Shown here: in pieces, positions 19,988 to 30,108 of the stretch | Position numbering within the stretch: position 1 is the first letter of the stretch | How the letters are laid out: every line of letters begins with the position of its first letter | Assembly: GCA_025370845.1 (NCBI GenBank) | Contig: JAMXFF010000034.1 | Span: forward strand, 1 to 64,000 | Reading direction: 5' to 3' | DNA length: 64,000 nucleotides | Source of the DNA: Laspinema palackyanum D2a | GTDB taxonomy: Bacteria > Cyanobacteriota > Cyanobacteriia > Cyanobacteriales > Laspinemataceae | Program-made: the position numbers and the translations under genes | Notes under the pieces: generated by a model | Database searches by the model: none | Told to the model about the DNA's origin: nothing | What the model saw: the letters and a program-made list of their open reading frames with translations, nothing else

Positions 19988-20529
19988 AATTACAGGGTCG
20001 CTAGAACGCTATGAAATTTGACGTAATGCCGGGGAGATCGCCAGTCGAACCCCATCAACATCACAACGGGGCTAAAATGGGCCAACGTACAATTCCGAAC
20101 CAACCGTCCCCTATGGTGACCGTGGGTCCAAGCAAAAAACTGTCTTCAATATCAGTCTTAAGGTAGATGCAGATTAAGCAATAAACTGAAACGAATAAAC
20201 CCCTAACATGAAATTAGGGTCACCCCTTACGCTTTCTCTGAGGGAGAGGCAATTCAGATACTGACCCAACTCAGGAGAGGAATATCAACAAACCGGAACC
20301 TTAAAATCAAGGCCCCTCATGAACCCCTCTGGAATTAATAGTTTGAGTTTAATTTTGTCGCCTCCCTCAACGAAGGCAAGTGCTTCTAGGATAGCTTATT
20401 TGTTAAAGGAATTTTGAGGCGATCGCCCCTTGAATCTGGTGTCCTTATCCCGATTTCCCTGCCACCGATTCTCTGGGGTTGGGACTTCCACCAGTCCGCC
20501 TTTTCTCCAAGGACCCCAACTCGACCCCT
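19988..20529. other. non-coding spacer between giant kinases 2 and 3
   Basis: 542 bases with no supported gene. Small ORFs on either strand near 20430-20660 overlap the end of the 1907-residue kinase and look like frame shadows. It should hold the promoter of the 1813-residue gene (minus strand), which I could not place. One HIP1 octamer lies near 20420. Confidence 0.5.
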
Positions 20530-23500
20530 TCAGGGATGATGCTGCCGTTGAGCGCGATCGCCATAAATCTGCGCCACGCGATCGCCACGATTCTGCTGTA
20601 CACAGTCCCCAAACAACTGCGCCGCCTCCAAAAAATTCCCCGCATCATACAAAGATAATGCTTCTGTAAATAGACCTAAAGTCGCTAATTTTCCCGCTTT
20701 CATCTCCTCAGAGTCCGCATCAAACACCTCATAAACTGTCACCGCTTCTGATTTTCCTTTCACCTTCACTTTCTCAATTCGGCGGATGGCATAACTTTCC
20801 CGCAGCGTTAATCGAGCATAAGTTTGATCCGTAATTAACAGCGCCACTCCATAATTTTTCGTCAATCCTTCCACCCGAGAGGCTAAATTTACCGCATCAC
20901 TAATCACCGTCCCATCCATGCGATTTTGCCCTCCTACTGTTCCCAACATTAATAATCCCGTATTAATGCCAATCCCATTTTTAATCGGGGAGAAACCCTG
21001 TGGAATCCGATGTTGATTGTAATCCCCCAAACGATGCAACATCGAAATGGCTGCCTTCACAGCATTATCAGCTTCCCCGCTAAACAAGGCCATAATTGCA
21101 TCGCCAATATATTTATCAATAAATCCCGAATGTTCTGTAATCGCCGGTTCCATTCGCGACAAATAGGCATTAATAAATTTAAAATTATCCTCCGGGGTCA
21201 TACTTTCACTCAGGGTGGTAAAGTCCCGAATATCAGAAAATAGCACCGACATCTCCAACTGTACCTGATCTCCCAATTCCACATCCACAATACTGGACTT
21301 TTCTAAAAATTGGAGAAATTGATTGGGAACAAACCGTTCATACGCTTGATTCAGTTGAAACAGTTGATTAGTAAACCGTTCCCGTTCCGCTTCAGCCCGC
21401 TTGCGATCGGTAATATCTTGAAATGCCGTAATCGCATAAGCAATATTCCCCTGAGAATCATAAATCGGTTGACCCACCCCTTCCACAGGGATGATTTTTC
21501 CATTTTGATGAATTTCGATATCATCAGCGATCGAGGTTTCACCCTGTAAAGCTCGTACCAGGGGTAATTCTGTCAATATATATTCTTCTTCAGTCCCGGC
21601 TTTATAAAGTTGATAAACTTCTGGAATATCCTCCGCATTTCCATCTGTTATCACCCCCTTTCCTAATAACTCCTGAGCAATGCGATTGACGTAGTAGGGC
21701 TTGCCAGAAGCATCCAGGATTCCCACTCCAACCGGCATCGCTTCTAAAAATTGATTCAATCGGCTTTCATTCTCCCGAACTTCTGTATAAAGTTTGGCAT
21801 TTTGAATGGAAATAGCCGCTTGTCCAGAAAGGAGCTTTAAAAGTTCAACTCGCTCAGGGGTGAATGCTCCCGTTGTTAAGTTATTTTCTAAATAAACGAG
21901 ACTGACGAGCTTACCCTGATTAATCAGAGGGACGCACAAAATTGATTTAGGCTGATGGGTTTTAATATAAGTGTCACTGGTAAAATTTCCTTGTTGAGTG
22001 GCATGATTTAACACCACGGTTTCTTGAGTTCGGGCTACATAATTGACAATCGCTTCTGAAATCAAAGAACAATCGCCAACTAGCCGGGATTGTAGCACGG
22101 TTATTTGCTCATCATCAATCAGACTTTCAGCTTCAATCCGTAATTCTCCCTGATGGGATAAAATGAGGTAACCCCGTTGTGCACCGGCATTTTCGATAAT
22201 AATTTTCATCAAGCTAGACAGGAGCTTATCTAGCATGATTTCTCCAGAAATGGCTTGATAGGCTTTAATCACCGTAGCCATATCTAAATTAAACCCTGAA
22301 CTCGTAGTGGTGTGGGCAGTAGTCATTTGGATAGAGGAAACTTTTCCTTGAGTCGTCGTGAGTAAGTCACCATAGTTTTCTTCTAAATGCCGTACCTTAG
22401 CTACAGCACCCCAGCGTTGATAACAATAGCGGGCTTCCTGCATATAGGCTTTAGCAATCAGTTCTTTTCCTCGGGATAAATAAAACTTAGCTGCTAGTTC
22501 ATAAGCAATGGCTGCTTCATGAATGTATTCGTTTTCTTTAGCAAGGGCGATCGCTTTGTCGTAATAATCCATTGCCTTGGCGTCTTTGCCTTGCACCCGA
22601 CACAATTCCGCCTCCACCAGCCAATATTTTTGGGAATTATTCTTGGGAGCATAATTCATCCATTTTTTGATTTTTTTCTGGGTGCGGAATACCTTTCGGA
22701 GCAAGGCTTTTTTCTGAGTTAGGGAAGCCTCGGCTGCCACGCCTAAAAGGGCGAGGGAATTATAGAAATAAAAATGAACCCCATAAAGAAAGGCTGCCAC
22801 TCCGTCCAGGTACTGCTCGGCTAATTCAGCGTTAGCTACCGCATTTTCTCTTTCACTAAATAAATAAGACAGGAACAACTTAATGAAGTATAAGGAACAA
22901 ATAGCAGACCGATCATTTCCGGCTTTAATTACAGGAATCATCACCTCTTCATCGAAAGCTCGACCCATTAAAGTACCAGGATTTTCTCCCTCATCAAGCA
23001 AGTTGAGAACGGCTTGATGGAATAACCATTGCATAGGCAGGCTTATTTCTTGCCCCATTTGCTCCATGCCCTGGGTATAGGTTGCTATTTCTGATTCCAG
23101 TTGTACCAATTCAGACCCACTCAGTAAAGCATAGCCGCAGTAGTGGAGCGCTGAATAAGTCGCAAATTCCAAATCTCCCGTTTCCAGCCCAACTGCGTAA
23201 GCTTGCCGCAGGGGGTTCAATACTTCTTTTACCGGCGCTATCCAGTGCTGAATAAAGGCATACATGACGAACTGAGTCCGGGATTCAACTTCTCGGGCAT
23301 TTAGTTTGTAGAGTAATTGAAGGGCGAGTTGGCCGAATTGAGAACCCCCCTGAAAATCCTCAGAAGCGCTACAGAGAATCAACCCATAAACACTATAGGC
23401 ATAAGCCGATTCTGACCCATTGCCCCATTTCAGGGATAAGCTGACCTGTTTAAACACAATAAGGGGCAGCAGCAAAGGCGCAGCCATGTAGGCGGTAGAT

Positions 23501-26253
23501 AAAATTTTAGATAGGATCCGCATGGCGGCTTGAGAAGAAGGATCCGTCATAGGTGGCAGGTCAATAAAGCTGGCGATCGCTCGGCGTCCGATGGTCAATT
23601 TGGTTGCCAGTAGTCCCCGCAAAACATCGAGTGTGTTTGCCTGCTTAGGCAACTTGATTCCCAGCAAATTCACCACTTCTAAGCCAATGGCGATCGCATC
23701 TTTCAAGAGTCCTTGAGCGTTATAGGCCTGAATTTGGACTTCATAAACTTTTACTTTGTCCAGCACGGTTGGAGTTTGGGATAACACCATGCTCACAAAT
23801 TGCTCCATCAGCTCAAAATCGACATTGAGAGAGGCGACTTCGGCAGCTTCTTCGTACAGGGAGAGGGTGAGAGGGTAATGCTCCTGCCAGCTATTCGGAG
23901 GTAACTGTTCTATCCCTATTTGCAAATAATTCAAAGCGGGCTGATAGGCCGTGGATAGCTTCGCTTTTTTTCCGGCAATCAGGTTTAATTGGGCCAGTTC
24001 CAGTTGGCCAGAATGCTCCGCAATTAACGAAATTCCCAAATTAAATTGATTGACAATATCAAATATTTTCTCTTCTCGCTGATCCTCCGGCGTATTTTCC
24101 AGCAGTATTTCGCCAATCTTTTGATGAAACTGTGACTTCTGGGAGTCCTCAATCAAAAAATAGGCAGCTTGCTGAACCCGGTCATGAACAAATTTATAAG
24201 GTAAAGATTGAACCGAGTTTCCGGGTAAGCCCACGGATAAAAATTCTGCCTCAGCCGCCACTAAGGCGACATCTCCCATATTTCCTAAAGGAGCCAATAA
24301 ATTTTCGGCAACGGCTGGATAGATCTGCTTGGTGATTTTTGCTAAATTTTTGTGAATAATTAACCCGATATTTTCTAAACAAAACTCATTCCCAATGCAA
24401 GCGGCGATTTTTAATATTTCTTGGGTCTCTTCTGGTAGTTTTTGTATTTTACCGACCATCAGTTCCACCACGTTATCTGTAAAATTCTGGGCTTTAATTT
24501 GCTCTAAATCCCACTGCCAACTGAGAGTTTTTACGTCAAACTCTAACAATCCTTCAGTGTAGAGAGATTTGAGAAATTCGTTCATGAAAAAGGGATTGCC
24601 GCCCGTTTTGGCCTGGACTAACTCCCCCAGAGGCTGGACCATTTCTAGGTCACAGTTGAGGGTATTCCCAATCAATTGGGCGATGGTTTCTAAGTCCAAG
24701 GGGGCCAGAGCAATGCCCTGGACGCTCACCCCAGTTTTTGCAATTTCATCGACGGTTAACATCAGCGGATGCACCGGAGATACTTCGTTATCTCGATAGG
24801 CCCCAATTAAAAATAATCCGGCAGATGCCCCATCCATCAGCCGTTGCATTAATTTCAATGAAGCCCCATCTGCCCATTGCAAATCATCAATAAATAAGGC
24901 TAAGGGATGGTCCGGCTGAGTAAAGACTTGGATAAAATTCTGAAAGACTAAATTAAAGCGATTCTGAGACTCGTTGGGACCGAGTTCGGGGATTTCCGAT
25001 TGTTTTCTTATAATTAATTCAATTTCCGGAATCACTTCAACGATTACCTGCCCATTAACTCCTAATGCCGCTAACAGCTTGTCTCGCCATTGGTTCAGTT
25101 GGGTTTCACTTTCAGCTAACAGTTGTTTGATTAACTGTTGAAAGGCACTGACAATGGCACTATAGGGAATATTTCGCTGATATTGGTCAAACTTCCCTGA
25201 AATAAAATAACCCCGCTTCTCGGTAATGGGTTTGTAGAGTTCCTGGACTAATGCCGATTTACCAACCCCCGAATATCCAGAAATTAGCATGAGTTGACTT
25301 TGCTCAGAACTCCGGGCGAAGGCTGATAATAATGCCTCAATTTCTCCCTGTCTCCCATAAAGTTTTTGCGACAGTTGAAACTTGTCAGAAAAATCTTGAC
25401 TACCCAGGGAAAATTCTGATAGACTACCGGCGTTAAACTGCCGTAAACATTCCTCTAAATCTGCTTGAAGTCCGTAGGCACTTTGATAGCGGTCTTCAGC
25501 GGTTTTAGCCATCATTTTGAGGACTATTTTAGAAAGAATTGGGGGGATTTGAGAATTGAGATGAACTGGAGAGATGGGCTGTTTGGCGATATGGCAGTGG
25601 ACTAATTCTAGGGGGTCGTTTGTCTCGAAGGGCAATCGCTGGGTGAGCAGTTCATAGAAGGTGACCCCGAGGGAATAAAAGTCGGTGCGGTAATCGACGC
25701 AACGGTTCATTCTGCCGGTTTGTTCTGGGGAAAGATAGGGAAGAGTGCCTTCTAACCCGTTGGGATTTTGTAGGGTGGTATTTTCTCGGGTGAGTTGGGT
25801 AGAAATTCCAAAATCGATGATTTTAATCGGTCCCGTTGTCGGATTTAAAACGATATTACTGGGGTTAATATCTTTGTGAATAATATTAGCCTTATGAATT
25901 TGCCCTAAGGCTTCGGTGGTGACAATGGCGATCGCAAAAAATTCTTCCAAGCTAAATGGACGCTGGTTTATCCAATGCTTTAAGGACTCTCCCCCAAAGT
26001 CTTCTAGGAACATGACCAGGGTATTTTGATAAGTCTGCAAGTCATAAACTTTGACGACCCCCGGTAGGTTCAAAGATTGGGTAATCTGATATTCGGTGCG
26101 GTAGCGGGCGAGTTCGTAGGGGGTGGGATAATTTTCTTTAAGGATTTTGAGGATAATCCTTTGCTGTTCGGACTCCCGAATTCCTCGATACACAAGGGAG
26201 TTGGCACTTTCATAAATTTGATTTTGAACGGTAATGCCAGGAATAGTTAACAT
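20530..26253 (-). CDS. giant Ser/Thr kinase-AAA ATPase-TPR-GAF-PAS-adenylate cyclase protein
   Basis: 1907 residues, the longest of the three tandem paralogues. Kinase domain with IILKILKENY, HKDINPSN, IIDFGIS and SPEQTGR; AAA ATPase with GYSGVGKSALVQ (about 329) and FIDDLQWAD; helical TPR-like region; GAF (about 1338-1490). It then has a PAS domain (about 1494-1618) absent from the others, beginning ENESRLNQFLEAMPVGVGILD and ending in AITAFQDITDRKRAEAERE, the usual PAS-PAC exit into a coiled coil. The class III cyclase (about 1663-1860) keeps FSDIRDF, FIDKYIGDAIMALF and DAVNLASR, so adenylate cyclase activity is expected. In the kinase-to-TPR part it is closer to the 1769-residue copy, while its C-terminus matches the 1813-residue copy, hinting at domain exchange between paralogues. 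It stands 390 bases from lipA. Confidence 0.93.
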   Translation of the reverse strand: MLTIPGITVQNQIYESANSLVYRGIRESEQQRIILKILKENYPTPYELARYRTEYQITQSLNLPGVVKVYDLQTYQNTLVMFLEDFGGESLKHWINQRPFSLEEFFAIAIVTTEALGQIHKANIIHKDINPSNIVLNPTTGPIKIIDFGISTQLTRENTTLQNPNGLEGTLPYLSPEQTGRMNRCVDYRTDFYSLGVTFYELLTQRLPFETNDPLELVHCHIAKQPISPVHLNSQIPPILSKIVLKMMAKTAEDRYQSAYGLQADLEECLRQFNAGSLSEFSLGSQDFSDKFQLSQKLYGRQGEIEALLSAFARSSEQSQLMLISGYSGVGKSALVQELYKPITEKRGYFISGKFDQYQRNIPYSAIVSAFQQLIKQLLAESETQLNQWRDKLLAALGVNGQVIVEVIPEIELIIRKQSEIPELGPNESQNRFNLVFQNFIQVFTQPDHPLALFIDDLQWADGASLKLMQRLMDGASAGLFLIGAYRDNEVSPVHPLMLTVDEIAKTGVSVQGIALAPLDLETIAQLIGNTLNCDLEMVQPLGELVQAKTGGNPFFMNEFLKSLYTEGLLEFDVKTLSWQWDLEQIKAQNFTDNVVELMVGKIQKLPEETQEILKIAACIGNEFCLENIGLIIHKNLAKITKQIYPAVAENLLAPLGNMGDVALVAAEAEFLSVGLPGNSVQSLPYKFVHDRVQQAAYFLIEDSQKSQFHQKIGEILLENTPEDQREEKIFDIVNQFNLGISLIAEHSGQLELAQLNLIAGKKAKLSTAYQPALNYLQIGIEQLPPNSWQEHYPLTLSLYEEAAEVASLNVDFELMEQFVSMVLSQTPTVLDKVKVYEVQIQAYNAQGLLKDAIAIGLEVVNLLGIKLPKQANTLDVLRGLLATKLTIGRRAIASFIDLPPMTDPSSQAAMRILSKILSTAYMAAPLLLPLIVFKQVSLSLKWGNGSESAYAYSVYGLILCSASEDFQGGSQFGQLALQLLYKLNAREVESRTQFVMYAFIQHWIAPVKEVLNPLRQAYAVGLETGDLEFATYSALHYCGYALLSGSELVQLESEIATYTQGMEQMGQEISLPMQWLFHQAVLNLLDEGENPGTLMGRAFDEEVMIPVIKAGNDRSAICSLYFIKLFLSYLFSERENAVANAELAEQYLDGVAAFLYGVHFYFYNSLALLGVAAEASLTQKKALLRKVFRTQKKIKKWMNYAPKNNSQKYWLVEAELCRVQGKDAKAMDYYDKAIALAKENEYIHEAAIAYELAAKFYLSRGKELIAKAYMQEARYCYQRWGAVAKVRHLEENYGDLLTTTQGKVSSIQMTTAHTTTSSGFNLDMATVIKAYQAISGEIMLDKLLSSLMKIIIENAGAQRGYLILSHQGELRIEAESLIDDEQITVLQSRLVGDCSLISEAIVNYVARTQETVVLNHATQQGNFTSDTYIKTHQPKSILCVPLINQGKLVSLVYLENNLTTGAFTPERVELLKLLSGQAAISIQNAKLYTEVRENESRLNQFLEAMPVGVGILDASGKPYYVNRIAQELLGKGVITDGNAEDIPEVYQLYKAGTEEEYILTELPLVRALQGETSIADDIEIHQNGKIIPVEGVGQPIYDSQGNIAYAITAFQDITDRKRAEAERERFTNQLFQLNQAYERFVPNQFLQFLEKSSIVDVELGDQVQLEMSVLFSDIRDFTTLSESMTPEDNFKFINAYLSRMEPAITEHSGFIDKYIGDAIMALFSGEADNAVKAAISMLHRLGDYNQHRIPQGFSPIKNGIGINTGLLMLGTVGGQNRMDGTVISDAVNLASRVEGLTKNYGVALLITDQTYARLTLRESYAIRRIEKVKVKGKSEAVTVYEVFDADSEEMKAGKLATLGLFTEALSLYDAGNFLEAAQLFGDCVQQNRGDRVAQIYGDRAQRQHHP

Positions 26254-26642
26254 GATTAGATTTGGGTTAAAGAATAAGAGGTTGAATGAGAAGTTTCAGC
26301 TAGGAGTTGATTTCTGATGGCCGGGTTCAGCAGCGCAGTGACCTGATTTAGGTTTTAAAGTCAGTTATTTTAAGGGTGGAAATGGTTTCAAAATAAAATT
26401 TCTAAACTGTTAAAAAATAGGGGAAAACAGCATTGGGGCCGGATCCGATAAAAAATTGGGTGAACCTCCATCGATACACCCCGATCGCATCCCGTTATCT
26501 GACTCCCATAAGAGCGATGATTATCTCCCTCTTTTGCTAGATGACAATTAAAGAACCAAAAGGGATTGATTTCTAGCATACCCGATGGCCCCCTAGTAGC
26601 AACAGTTTCAGCGGGACCACTCCCCAGGACCAGTCGCCCAAT
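26254..26642. other. non-coding region between giant kinase 3 and lipA
   Basis: 389 bases, AT-rich in its first half. It should contain the promoter of the 1907-residue kinase and the end of the lipA transcript, both on minus. A 63-codon minus-strand ORF (26388-26579) has no homology I recognise and no ribosome site. No strong hairpin was found. Confidence 0.45.
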
Positions 26643-27575
26643 TTACCCCGCTTCCCCGGCATGATAGGAACTGCGGACTAGGGGACCCGATCGCACATGA
26701 GAAAACCCCATTTCTCGGGCGATCGCTCCTAACTCCTCAAACTCCTCCGGCGTCCAATATTTCTGCACCGGCAAATGTTCTAACGAGGGCCGCATATACT
26801 GTCCTAAAGTCAGGCGATCGCAATCCACCGCCCTCAACTGTGCCATCGCCTCAATAATCTCATCCTGGGTTTCCCCATGTCCCAACATCAAACCCGACTT
26901 CGTAGGGATATTGGGGTCTAATTCCTTAACTATCTTCAATACCCCCAAAGAGCGCTCTAACTTCGCCCCTCGACGCACCCGCCCTTGTAACCGTTGCACC
27001 GTCTCAATATTATGGTTATAACAAGCCGGTTTTGCCGCCACGACTGTCGCAATTCTCTCCCGTTGCAACTGTGCCAACTCCGCCCCCTGACCCCCCCAGA
27101 AATCTGCCGTCAGCACTTCTATCTGAGTTTCTGGAGTGCGATCGCGAATTTCCTTCATCGTCGCCACAAACCATCCCGCCCCACCATCGGCCAAATCATC
27201 TCGCGCCACCGAAGTGAGCACCACATACCGCAATCCCAACAACTGCACCGCCTCCGCCACCTTTTGCGGTTCCTGCGGGTCCAACGGCATCGGCGCATGG
27301 CCCTTATCCACCTGACAGAACCCACAAGAGCGAGTACAAGTCGGACCCATCAACAAAAACGTCGCCGTCTGATTGCCATAACATTCCCCGCGATTGGGAC
27401 AGCGGCCCTCTTCACAAATCGTATGGATCTGCCGTTGCTTGATAATCCGTTGCACCTGGGACAACTCACTCGCCTTGCCAATACCTCGGCGTCGTAACCA
27501 GTCCGGCATCGCCTCAAGGTCAGTCCGGAAGGGCGTGGAAGAGTTAAGATTCATAGCGTTTGTTTCAGCAGACAT
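26643..27575 (-). CDS. lipA: lipoyl synthase
   Basis: Radical-SAM enzyme that inserts two sulfur atoms into octanoyl groups on E2 subunits and GcvH. The open frame extends to 27704, but that would add 43 non-conserved residues; the ATG at 27575 gives 310 residues, and an ATG at 27554 (303 residues) is equally possible. Neither has a good ribosome site. Motifs: [12 protein letters not shown] holds the auxiliary cluster Cys residues, and CTRSCGFC is the radical-SAM CX3CX2C. The C-terminal RSSYHAGE is the conserved ending with the Ser that ligates the auxiliary cluster. Cyanobacteria usually have two LipA copies; which one this is cannot be told. It is alone on minus, divergent from the response regulator. 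Confidence 0.95.
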   Translation of the reverse strand: MSAETNAMNLNSSTPFRTDLEAMPDWLRRRGIGKASELSQVQRIIKQRQIHTICEEGRCPNRGECYGNQTATFLLMGPTCTRSCGFCQVDKGHAPMPLDPQEPQKVAEAVQLLGLRYVVLTSVARDDLADGGAGWFVATMKEIRDRTPETQIEVLTADFWGGQGAELAQLQRERIATVVAAKPACYNHNIETVQRLQGRVRRGAKLERSLGVLKIVKELDPNIPTKSGLMLGHGETQDEIIEAMAQLRAVDCDRLTLGQYMRPSLEHLPVQKYWTPEEFEELGAIAREMGFSHVRSGPLVRSSYHAGEAG

Positions 27576-27928
27576 CGCATTAACCGGGGGAACGGGGATA
27601 AATACAGAGACATCCCAGACAGGGATTGCAGCCAGCGCCCTTATTCTACTCCAACCCCTCCCCTGATCCGTAACCCGAAACACCTTCCCGGGATGAAATT
27701 TCAATCATCATGGGGTTTAACATAGATTCGGTTCATCCAAAAAGAGGCAAGAGATAGATCTACCCTGTCCCAAAGCCCAATACAATCAAGAAAGCTGCCC
27801 GTTTGGGGATCGGCTAGGCCCGCCGTTCGCTTTGGGCGAGGGTGCATAGGCATTCCCGGGACAGCGTTAATCCAAAAAAACTCTCTTGTTAGAATTACAG
27901 CTTTCACTCACCCCCAGAGGAGTCAGTC
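27576..27928. other. divergent intergenic region, lipA / response regulator
   Basis: 353 bases that should hold two divergent promoters. On plus, TACAAT near 27780 is a fair -10 without a clear -35. The ribosome site AGAGGAG (27916-27922) lies six bases before the GTG start at 27929 and supports that start. A 68-codon minus-strand ORF (27701-27907) overlaps the over-extended lipA frame and is not supported. Confidence 0.45.
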
Positions 27929-28483
27929 GTGGCAAGTCACAAGATCCTAGTTATCGATGATAGTGCAGTGATCCGGCGCATGGTCAGAGATATGCTGCCT
28001 GCCGGTAACTTTGAAGTATTAGAAGCAAAAGACGGCGAGCAAGGACTCAAGCTGATCCGGGACGAACGCCCGAACCTGATTATGTTAGACTTCCTCCTCC
28101 CCAAGGTCAGCGGTTGGGAGGTCTTTCAACAGTTGGAAAAAACGTCCAAAACCGAAGGGAAGATGACTCCCCTGGTCTTGATGTCAGGGCGCAAGGAGGA
28201 AGTCGCCGAAAAAATTGCTGAACCCTTCGAGTATTTTGAATTTATCGAGAAGCCGTTTGAGAAGAAATCCCTGATTGAAGCGATTAAAACTTCGATGGCG
28301 AAGGCCAAAAAATGGCCACCGACGGGTGCTGCACCCACACCCACAACGGCATCAGATTCCAATGCCAGTGCGGCAGAAATTAAGGCTCTCAAGCAGCAAA
28401 TGGCTAAAATGCAGGCTGAAATTAATGCCTTAAAGAAACAGATGACTCAAGTGGTGACCTTAATCAAAACAAAGTTGAAGTAG
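27929..28483 (+). CDS. single-domain response regulator with C-terminal coiled coil
   Basis: 184 residues with a GTG start set by a strong ribosome site six bases upstream. Residues 4-125 form a CheY-like receiver: ILVIDDSAVIRRMV (acidic pair), IMLDFLLP (phospho-acceptor Asp, about 51), LVLMSGR (switch Ser) and FIEKPFEKKSLIEAI (conserved Lys). A low-complexity linker (PPTGAAPTPTTASDSNAS) leads to a predicted coiled coil (about 149-184, heptads of LKQQMAKMQAEINALKKQ). No DNA-binding output is present, so it probably works by protein contact, the coiled coil giving dimerisation or partner binding. No cognate histidine kinase is adjacent; the giant kinases upstream do not carry a histidine kinase domain. 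Confidence 0.9.
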   Translation: MASHKILVIDDSAVIRRMVRDMLPAGNFEVLEAKDGEQGLKLIRDERPNLIMLDFLLPKVSGWEVFQQLEKTSKTEGKMTPLVLMSGRKEEVAEKIAEPFEYFEFIEKPFEKKSLIEAIKTSMAKAKKWPPTGAAPTPTTASDSNASAAEIKALKQQMAKMQAEINALKKQMTQVVTLIKTKLK

Positions 28484-28713
28484 TCCCCAGGCGCACCGAT
28501 CGCCTCAACAACTCACCTCAATCCCACCGTCTTGTGTCTGTCTGCCTTGACGGGGAATCGGTGTGGGTTGAAGGAGGCGTTGAGTCCCCCAGGGCTCCCT
28601 AGGTCCAGATTTGGAGGGGCGATCGCGCCGTGAATGACCCTCGCAAGATTGCCGATCTCCTCCCGATGCCCCAGAATTCTTATGTCTGAACGTTTAACAG
28701 AGAGTTGACTGAA

Positions 28714-29748
28714 ATGGCTATAGAGTCCCACTTTGCCGATCGCCTCCGGGAAGGAGCAAGGCGCTCACTAGAGTTGATCGACCGCTTTTCAACAGCGCGA
28801 GTCCTGGTGATTGGCGATTTGACCCTGGATGAATTTCTCACGGGGCAGGTGGAGCGTATTTCCCGAGAAGCACCCGTGTTAATTCTGCGCCATGAGAGCA
28901 CCCGCCAAGTCCCCGGAGGGGGAGCCAATGCGGTTTACAATCTGGCCAAAATGGGAGCGAATGTTAAAGTCGCAGGTTTAGTCGGCCAAGATGAACAAGG
29001 GAAAGCCCTCTGCCGCATTTTTGAAGAAGCAGGAATCGATACCGGGGGGATTTTCATCGATGGCGATCGGCCCACGGTCACCAAAACCCGGATTTCCGGC
29101 CATGCGCGTCAGTCGGTGACTCAGCAGGTGGTTCGGGTCGATCGCAAATCCGATGAGTTACCCCGCTTAGACTTACAGCAACAACTCGCCGACTACATCC
29201 GCGCTCAACTCCCCACGGTGGATGCCGTTGTCTGTTCCGACTATGGCGATGGCGTCCTAACTCCCCTAGTGATTGAGGCGGCGTTAGGACATGGACTAAC
29301 AGTGGTGGATGCTCAAACCGACCTCCATCGCTATGCCGGTGCTACAATCTTTACCCCCAATGTCCCAGAAGCGGAACAAGCGGTGGGATATTCGATTACC
29401 ACGCCCCCATCCGTCACCCAAGCTTCCCGGGACCTGCTGACCCTCACCCAGGCGCAACAAATGCTGATTACCCGAGGGGATGAAGGCATGACCTTATGCG
29501 ATCGCGCCGGGATGGAACATCACATCCCCCCGTTCAATCGCACCGATGTGTTTGACGTAACAGGTGCCGGGGATACGGTGGTATCTGCACTTACCCTAGG
29601 ACTCTGTGCCGGGGGTTCCTACTGGGAGGCGGCCGTTCTCGGCAATTTGGCCGCCAGCATTGTCGTCCGGCAATTTGGTACTGCCACCACGACTCAAGGG
29701 GAAATGAAGGAGGCGTTAGCCTTATTGTTGAGTGAGGAGACGGTTTGA
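28714..29748 (+). CDS. PfkB-family sugar kinase (HldE/RfaE N-domain-like)
   Basis: 344 residues from ATG 28714, with AGAGAG about nine bases before it; a TTG at 28705 would add three residues. The fold is the ribokinase/PfkB type. Visible are VIGDLTLDEFLTGQVERIS, VPGGGANAVYNLAKMGANV (substrate Gly-rich turn) and the PfkB signature DVTGAGDTVVSALTLGL with the catalytic Asp. The start resembles the kinase half of heptose-7-phosphate kinases (HldE), which make ADP-heptose for lipopolysaccharide. The nucleotidyltransferase half is absent, so it would be a stand-alone kinase. A general sugar-kinase role remains possible. It follows the response regulator on plus after 230 bases. Confidence 0.85.
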   Translation: MAIESHFADRLREGARRSLELIDRFSTARVLVIGDLTLDEFLTGQVERISREAPVLILRHESTRQVPGGGANAVYNLAKMGANVKVAGLVGQDEQGKALCRIFEEAGIDTGGIFIDGDRPTVTKTRISGHARQSVTQQVVRVDRKSDELPRLDLQQQLADYIRAQLPTVDAVVCSDYGDGVLTPLVIEAALGHGLTVVDAQTDLHRYAGATIFTPNVPEAEQAVGYSITTPPSVTQASRDLLTLTQAQQMLITRGDEGMTLCDRAGMEHHIPPFNRTDVFDVTGAGDTVVSALTLGLCAGGSYWEAAVLGNLAASIVVRQFGTATTTQGEMKEALALLLSEETV

Positions 29749-29805
29749 CAAGCTCTTGAGAGGTTTGAGGGGTCATTTGTCATTTGTCCTTGGTTGATGG
29801 GGAGG

Positions 29806-30108
29806 ATGGGGTTCATGTTCGTAGTAACGACTTTAGTCGTTACCGCGTGACTGGGCTGACGCCCAGTCACGCCCTCTTTGGAGGCGTCAGGTCCACTCCC
29901 CAAACCGGCGATGAATCTGCTGAGGGTGAGTGTCATGGCATCCGCCATGACACGAGAGCAACGACTGAAGTCGTTACTACAAACATGAACCCACATCAGC
30001 ACAAACAATTCCAATGTCAGGCGATGAATCTGCTGAGGGTGCGTGTCATGGCATCCGCCATGACACGAGAGCAACGACTGAAGTCGTTACTACGAACATG
30101 AACCCCAT
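29806..30108. repeat. cluster of three palindromic repeat units (BIME-like)
   Basis: Two direct copies of 86 bases (29907-29992 and 30020-30105) differ at only two positions. An inverted partial copy lies to the left: bases 29806-29833 are a perfect 28-bp reverse complement of 30081-30108. Each unit has two stems. One is AACGACT-AGTCGTT (e.g. 29824-29843). The other is TGTCATGGC/GCCATGACA in the direct copies, or a perfect 12-bp stem GCGTGACTGGGC (29845-29872) in the inverted one. Small ORFs crossing it are artefacts. The arrangement resembles clustered REP/BIME elements. Confidence 0.75.

Noticed and set aside
27701..27907. 68-codon minus-strand ORF upstream of lipA
   Set aside because: Overlaps the unlikely extension of lipA and the promoter region of the response regulator; no motif.
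29784..30101. Plus- and minus-strand ORFs across the repeat cluster
   Set aside because: Made of repeated palindromes; the encoded sequence repeats in the same way and is not protein-like.
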